A stretch of 64,000 bases of DNA from Chloracidobacterium thermophilum B (GTDB taxonomy: Bacteria; Acidobacteriota; Blastocatellia; Chloracidobacteriales; Chloracidobacteriaceae), in NCBI RefSeq assembly GCF_000226295.1, contig NC_016025.1:1-64000 (forward strand), written 5' to 3'. A program made the translations under genes and the position numbers. Positions 61,391 through 64,000 of this stretch are shown here, in pieces (position 1 is the first letter of the stretch; every line of letters starts with the position of its first letter). The notes under the pieces were generated by a model that searched no databases, was not told the origin of the DNA, and saw only the letters and a list, made by a program, of their open reading frames with translations.

Positions 61391-61763
61391 GCCAACACAG
61401 GACTTTCATCCGCTGATAAAATACGCCAAAAATGCAATCCGAGCGCATGGATGAAACAGCCGCCTTGTAAACCGCCTGTCCAGCAGGGTTAGCAGGGCGA
61501 CCAAGTCAGTTTCGGAACGGAATGAACTCTCCAACAGACCCTGACTGTGAAAGGTCTGAGCCCATTAACATCCAGTACGTCCAACGCACGTTTGGGGATA
61601 TGCCGAATGGCATGATTTCCAACGTATGGGAATCGTCTGGCTGGTGCACAATCTTGTTCCCCGACGGACGGCTTCCGGCAGCCTGCTGGCCCAAGCGCTG
61701 CGTACGTCGCGTGAATACCCCCTGCGACTGCCCCCCGGACGTACTCTGCTGCAGAAAGAACCT
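61391..61763. other. Intergenic region after the R-M pair
   Basis: 373 bp with no supported gene. An open frame from 61626 leads into the next gene, but its first about 46 residues are Pro/Arg/Leu-rich without family character. A motif similar to the one upstream of bchG lies at 61616-61635. No tRNA or attachment-site repeat was seen that would mark the edge of the R-M island. Confidence 0.45.
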
Positions 61764-63380
61764 ATGTTGCCCTGCCTGTCATTGCGTCGCTTCGGTTTTG
61801 GTCATAAGTCTTTGCTGTGGATATTCGGCCGCCTCCTGCTGGGACTGGGCCTGACCGCTTCGGTCGCTGCCCAGTCTCCGGCACAAGCCCCGGCCCAGGC
61901 TTCGGTCCAAACTTCAGCCCCGGCCCTGCGTTCGGTCAAATCCCTGCCGGCGCCGAAAGTCGTGGCGCGGTACTGGGCGGCCTTGGGCGGCGAGAAAGCC
62001 CTGCGGGCAGCCGGTGCCACCACGCTGCGTGGAACCGTGCAGACGGCGGCAAGTGACACTGGCAGCTTTACGCTCGACCGCCGCGCCCCCAACCAGTTGC
62101 GTCTGGAACTCGTGTTTGAGGATGACCGTCGCTGCCTGGGCATCAATGGCACTTCAGCCTGGGTACAGACGACCCGCGACGGTGCTTCGACGCTCGTGGA
62201 TGAGATTGGCCGGCAGCGCTTGCTCGAAGGCTGGATTCTGGCCGGAAACCTGCTCGACGCCAAACAGCAGGGAATCGCCCTGCGTTCGCTGCCGGTTGTG
62301 GAACTCGCCGGGCAGCCCTGCTACCGCGTTGTCTTCACGTCACGCGAACGGGCCACAGCCACCGGCTATTTTGCCGCCGCTTCCGGTTTGCTCGTCCGCC
62401 TCGAGAGCGGGGAAGGTGCGGCGCGGCAGGTCTTTCAGTTTGCCGACTACCGTCTGGTCAACGGCCGGCGTGAACCTTACACCCTGACCCTCGAAGCGCC
62501 CGGCGAGCCGTCCCTGACCCTGACGGTGCAGGAAGCGATACCGGTCAACAGCTTTGCCACCAACCATTTTGACATTCCCACGGGCGATCCGGCCCTCGAT
62601 GTGCCAGCACTGCTGACACGCATCGCACAGAACCAAAAGGCATTGGATGAGCGCGTGACGCAGTACACCTACACGCTGACGGAGACCATCCGGCGGCTGG
62701 ACGGCGATGGACGGGTCAAGGAAACCGAAGTCAAGGTGTATGAAGTCTATCCCCTGACCGGCGGTGTGCGCGCCCGAAAGCTGGTCGCGGTCAATGGGAA
62801 ACCGCTTTCACCTTCGGAAGCTGAAAAGGAACAGCGCCGGGTGACGAAGTTCATCGAGGAAAACGAAGAACGGCAGCGAAAGGGCCAGGCCGGGAAAGTG
62901 GATGATAACGATGAAGCCCAGCGGCGACGCCTTGCCATTTCGCAGTTTCTGCGTGCCTGCGAGTTCTATAACCCGCGCCGGGAAAACCTTCGGGGGCGGG
63001 AGGTCATCGTCTGCGACTTTCGTCCACGCCCTGGCTACAAGCCGACCAATGACGCCGGGAAAATCATCCAGAAGCTCGTCGGCACAGTCTGGCTCGACGC
63101 CGAAGACGAGGAAGTGACGCGGCTTGAAGGACGCTTTGCGAGTGATTTCAAGGTTGGCGGCGGATTGCTGGCGTCGCTCAAGCGGGGGGCGGCATTTGTT
63201 TTTGAGCAGACCCGCAATGCGGAAGGCGTCTGGTTGCCGCTGCGCGAGGATTTCAACGCCGGCATCAAGGTCCTGCTGTTGGCAGGCCTGAACATCAGCG
63301 TTGAGAACCGCTACAGCGATTACCGGAAGTTTTCGACCGAAACCAAAGACGTTACCGAAAACCCACCCGCCACACCGTAG
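61764..63380 (+). CDS. Secreted protein of unknown function
   Basis: A 538-residue protein with a signal peptide (hydrophobic about 15-34, ending SVAAQS) and a Gln/Ala/Pro-rich stretch. A domain (about 60-270) with the LolA/outer-membrane-lipoprotein-sorting-like pattern of twisted beta strands follows (YWAALGGEKALRAAGATTLRGTVQ ... LRLELVFEDDRR ... VVELAGQPCYRVVFTSR). The second half (about 290-530) contains ALDERVTQYTYTLTETIRRLD, a charged helical stretch, and another strand-rich domain (LVGTVWLDAEDEEVTRLEGRF) resembling outer-membrane lipoprotein carrier folds. The start at 61764 gives a clean signal peptide. This is a common acidobacterial type of envelope protein, role unknown. Confidence 0.6.
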   Translation: MLPCLSLRRFGFGHKSLLWIFGRLLLGLGLTASVAAQSPAQAPAQASVQTSAPALRSVKSLPAPKVVARYWAALGGEKALRAAGATTLRGTVQTAASDTGSFTLDRRAPNQLRLELVFEDDRRCLGINGTSAWVQTTRDGASTLVDEIGRQRLLEGWILAGNLLDAKQQGIALRSLPVVELAGQPCYRVVFTSRERATATGYFAAASGLLVRLESGEGAARQVFQFADYRLVNGRREPYTLTLEAPGEPSLTLTVQEAIPVNSFATNHFDIPTGDPALDVPALLTRIAQNQKALDERVTQYTYTLTETIRRLDGDGRVKETEVKVYEVYPLTGGVRARKLVAVNGKPLSPSEAEKEQRRVTKFIEENEERQRKGQAGKVDDNDEAQRRRLAISQFLRACEFYNPRRENLRGREVIVCDFRPRPGYKPTNDAGKIIQKLVGTVWLDAEDEEVTRLEGRFASDFKVGGGLLASLKRGAAFVFEQTRNAEGVWLPLREDFNAGIKVLLLAGLNISVENRYSDYRKFSTETKDVTENPPATP

Positions 63381-63417
63381 GGGCGATTGGTCAATCACCC
63401 CTACAGGAAAACGTCCG

Positions 63418-64000
63418 TCACACACCAACGGCCGCGCCCTGATGCTTCGGGCGGTAGGCAATAGCCGGCTCGACGGCTGGCCGCGGGTGCAGCGCCGGAT
63501 GCAGCGCATGCGCCAGAATCTCCAGGCTTTCAACCAGGCGCGGCCCCGGACGGCTGAAGTAATGCGAGCCGTCGGTGACATAGACCTGCCCCTGCCGGAC
63601 GGCCGGCAGGGATGACCAGACGGGATGTGCTGCCAGCAGGTCGAGGTCTTCCAGCGTACGCTCAACCGAAAAGCCGCAGCAGGCCACGAACACGACTTCG
63701 GGACGGGCGGCAGCGACTTCTTCCCAGGTGAGCGTCCGGGAGGGTACGCCGGCCCGTCCCAGCACTTCTTCGCCACCAGCCAGATGTACCAGCTCCGGAC
63801 TCCAGTGGCCGCAGGAAAAGGGCGGATGGAGCCATTCCAGCAGGGCCACCCGTGGACGCCGGTCAACCATGGCGCTGCGGCGGGCAACGGCTTCTACCCG
63901 CGCCTGCAAGCCGGCGACGACTTCTTCGGCCACGGACTGCCGCCCGGTAGCGGCGGCCACCTGGTGTAGGCTGGCGAAGACTTCCTCCAGGGTTTGGGGT
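63418..64000 (-). CDS. BtuF-like cobalamin/iron-siderophore binding protein, partial
   Basis: The C-terminal part (at least 193 residues) of a class III periplasmic-binding protein. The reading frame stays open to the window edge (PQTLEEVFASLHQVAAATGR just upstream), so the 5' end is missing. Visible blocks are RVALLEWLHPPFSCGHWSPELVHLAGGEEVLG, WEEVAAARPEVVFVACCGF and WSSLPAVRQGQVYVTDGSHYFSRPGPRLVESLEILAH. These are typical of BtuF/HemT/FecB-type proteins, and the PGPR ending is BtuF-like. It would deliver vitamin B12, fitting the B12-dependent nrdJ 4.5 kb away. Substrate is inferred. Confidence 0.8.
   Translation of the reverse strand, partial: PQTLEEVFASLHQVAAATGRQSVAEEVVAGLQARVEAVARRSAMVDRRPRVALLEWLHPPFSCGHWSPELVHLAGGEEVLGRAGVPSRTLTWEEVAAARPEVVFVACCGFSVERTLEDLDLLAAHPVWSSLPAVRQGQVYVTDGSHYFSRPGPRLVESLEILAHALHPALHPRPAVEPAIAYRPKHQGAAVGV

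Overview
The window looks like a GC-rich, phototrophic, non-flagellated acidobacterium, most plausibly Chloracidobacterium thermophilum or a close relative. That is an inference. It rests on a chlorophyll/bacteriochlorophyll synthase (bchG), a cyanobacterial-type ferredoxin-NADP reductase, squalene-hopene cyclase, Oar-like TonB-dependent receptors with carboxypeptidase-regulatory N-termini, and a B12-dependent ribonucleotide reductase. The window opens on parA-parB followed by a perfect 16-bp palindrome that could be parS, so it may begin at the partition locus of a replicon.

Layout. 1-1.8 kb: parAB and candidate parS. 1.8-17.2 kb: outer-membrane receptor, secreted DUF5666-like protein, FNR, pyrG overlapping a giant alpha-2-macroglobulin, M14 carboxypeptidase. 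17.3-23.1 kb: a divergent non-flagellar type III secretion (T3SS) locus. On the minus strand are a TPR chaperone-like protein and three small helical proteins built from two shared modules. On the plus strand are an FHA protein (SctD-like) and SctV. 23.1-25.3 kb: an IS607-type transposon (tnpA, tnpB). 25.3-33.3 kb: flippase-like protein, a second TPR chaperone-like protein, dicarboxylate/glutamate symporter, then a plus-strand operon with an unknown 330-aa protein, SctL, a membrane-anchored FGE-domain protein, a TPR protein and a SctP/FliK-like protein. 33.3-36.3 kb: trpA, queC and a membrane protein. 36.5-46.5 kb: an alpha-glucan utilisation locus (MFS sugar transporter, TonB-dependent receptor, GH13, GH15, AraC-type regulator). 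46.7-53.7 kb: membrane lipid and pigment genes (shc, ispH, desaturase, CYTH-CHAD protein, bchG). 54.2-58.9 kb: nrdJ with two inteins, each sitting immediately before a conserved cysteine of the host enzyme. 59.1-61.4 kb: an AT-richer restriction-modification pair. 61.8-64 kb: a secreted protein and a partial BtuF-like protein.

The most unusual content is the T3SS. Parts of an injectisome-type export machine appear in two blocks separated by an IS607 element and housekeeping genes, together with a small modular protein family, one member of which resembles needle (SctF) subunits. Other notable items are the palindromic repeat inserted in frame inside intein 2, the octamer repeat whose copy number would decide whether the sugar transporter has its normal N-terminus, and the candidate parS. 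All calls were made by reading motifs in the sequence; no searches were run.
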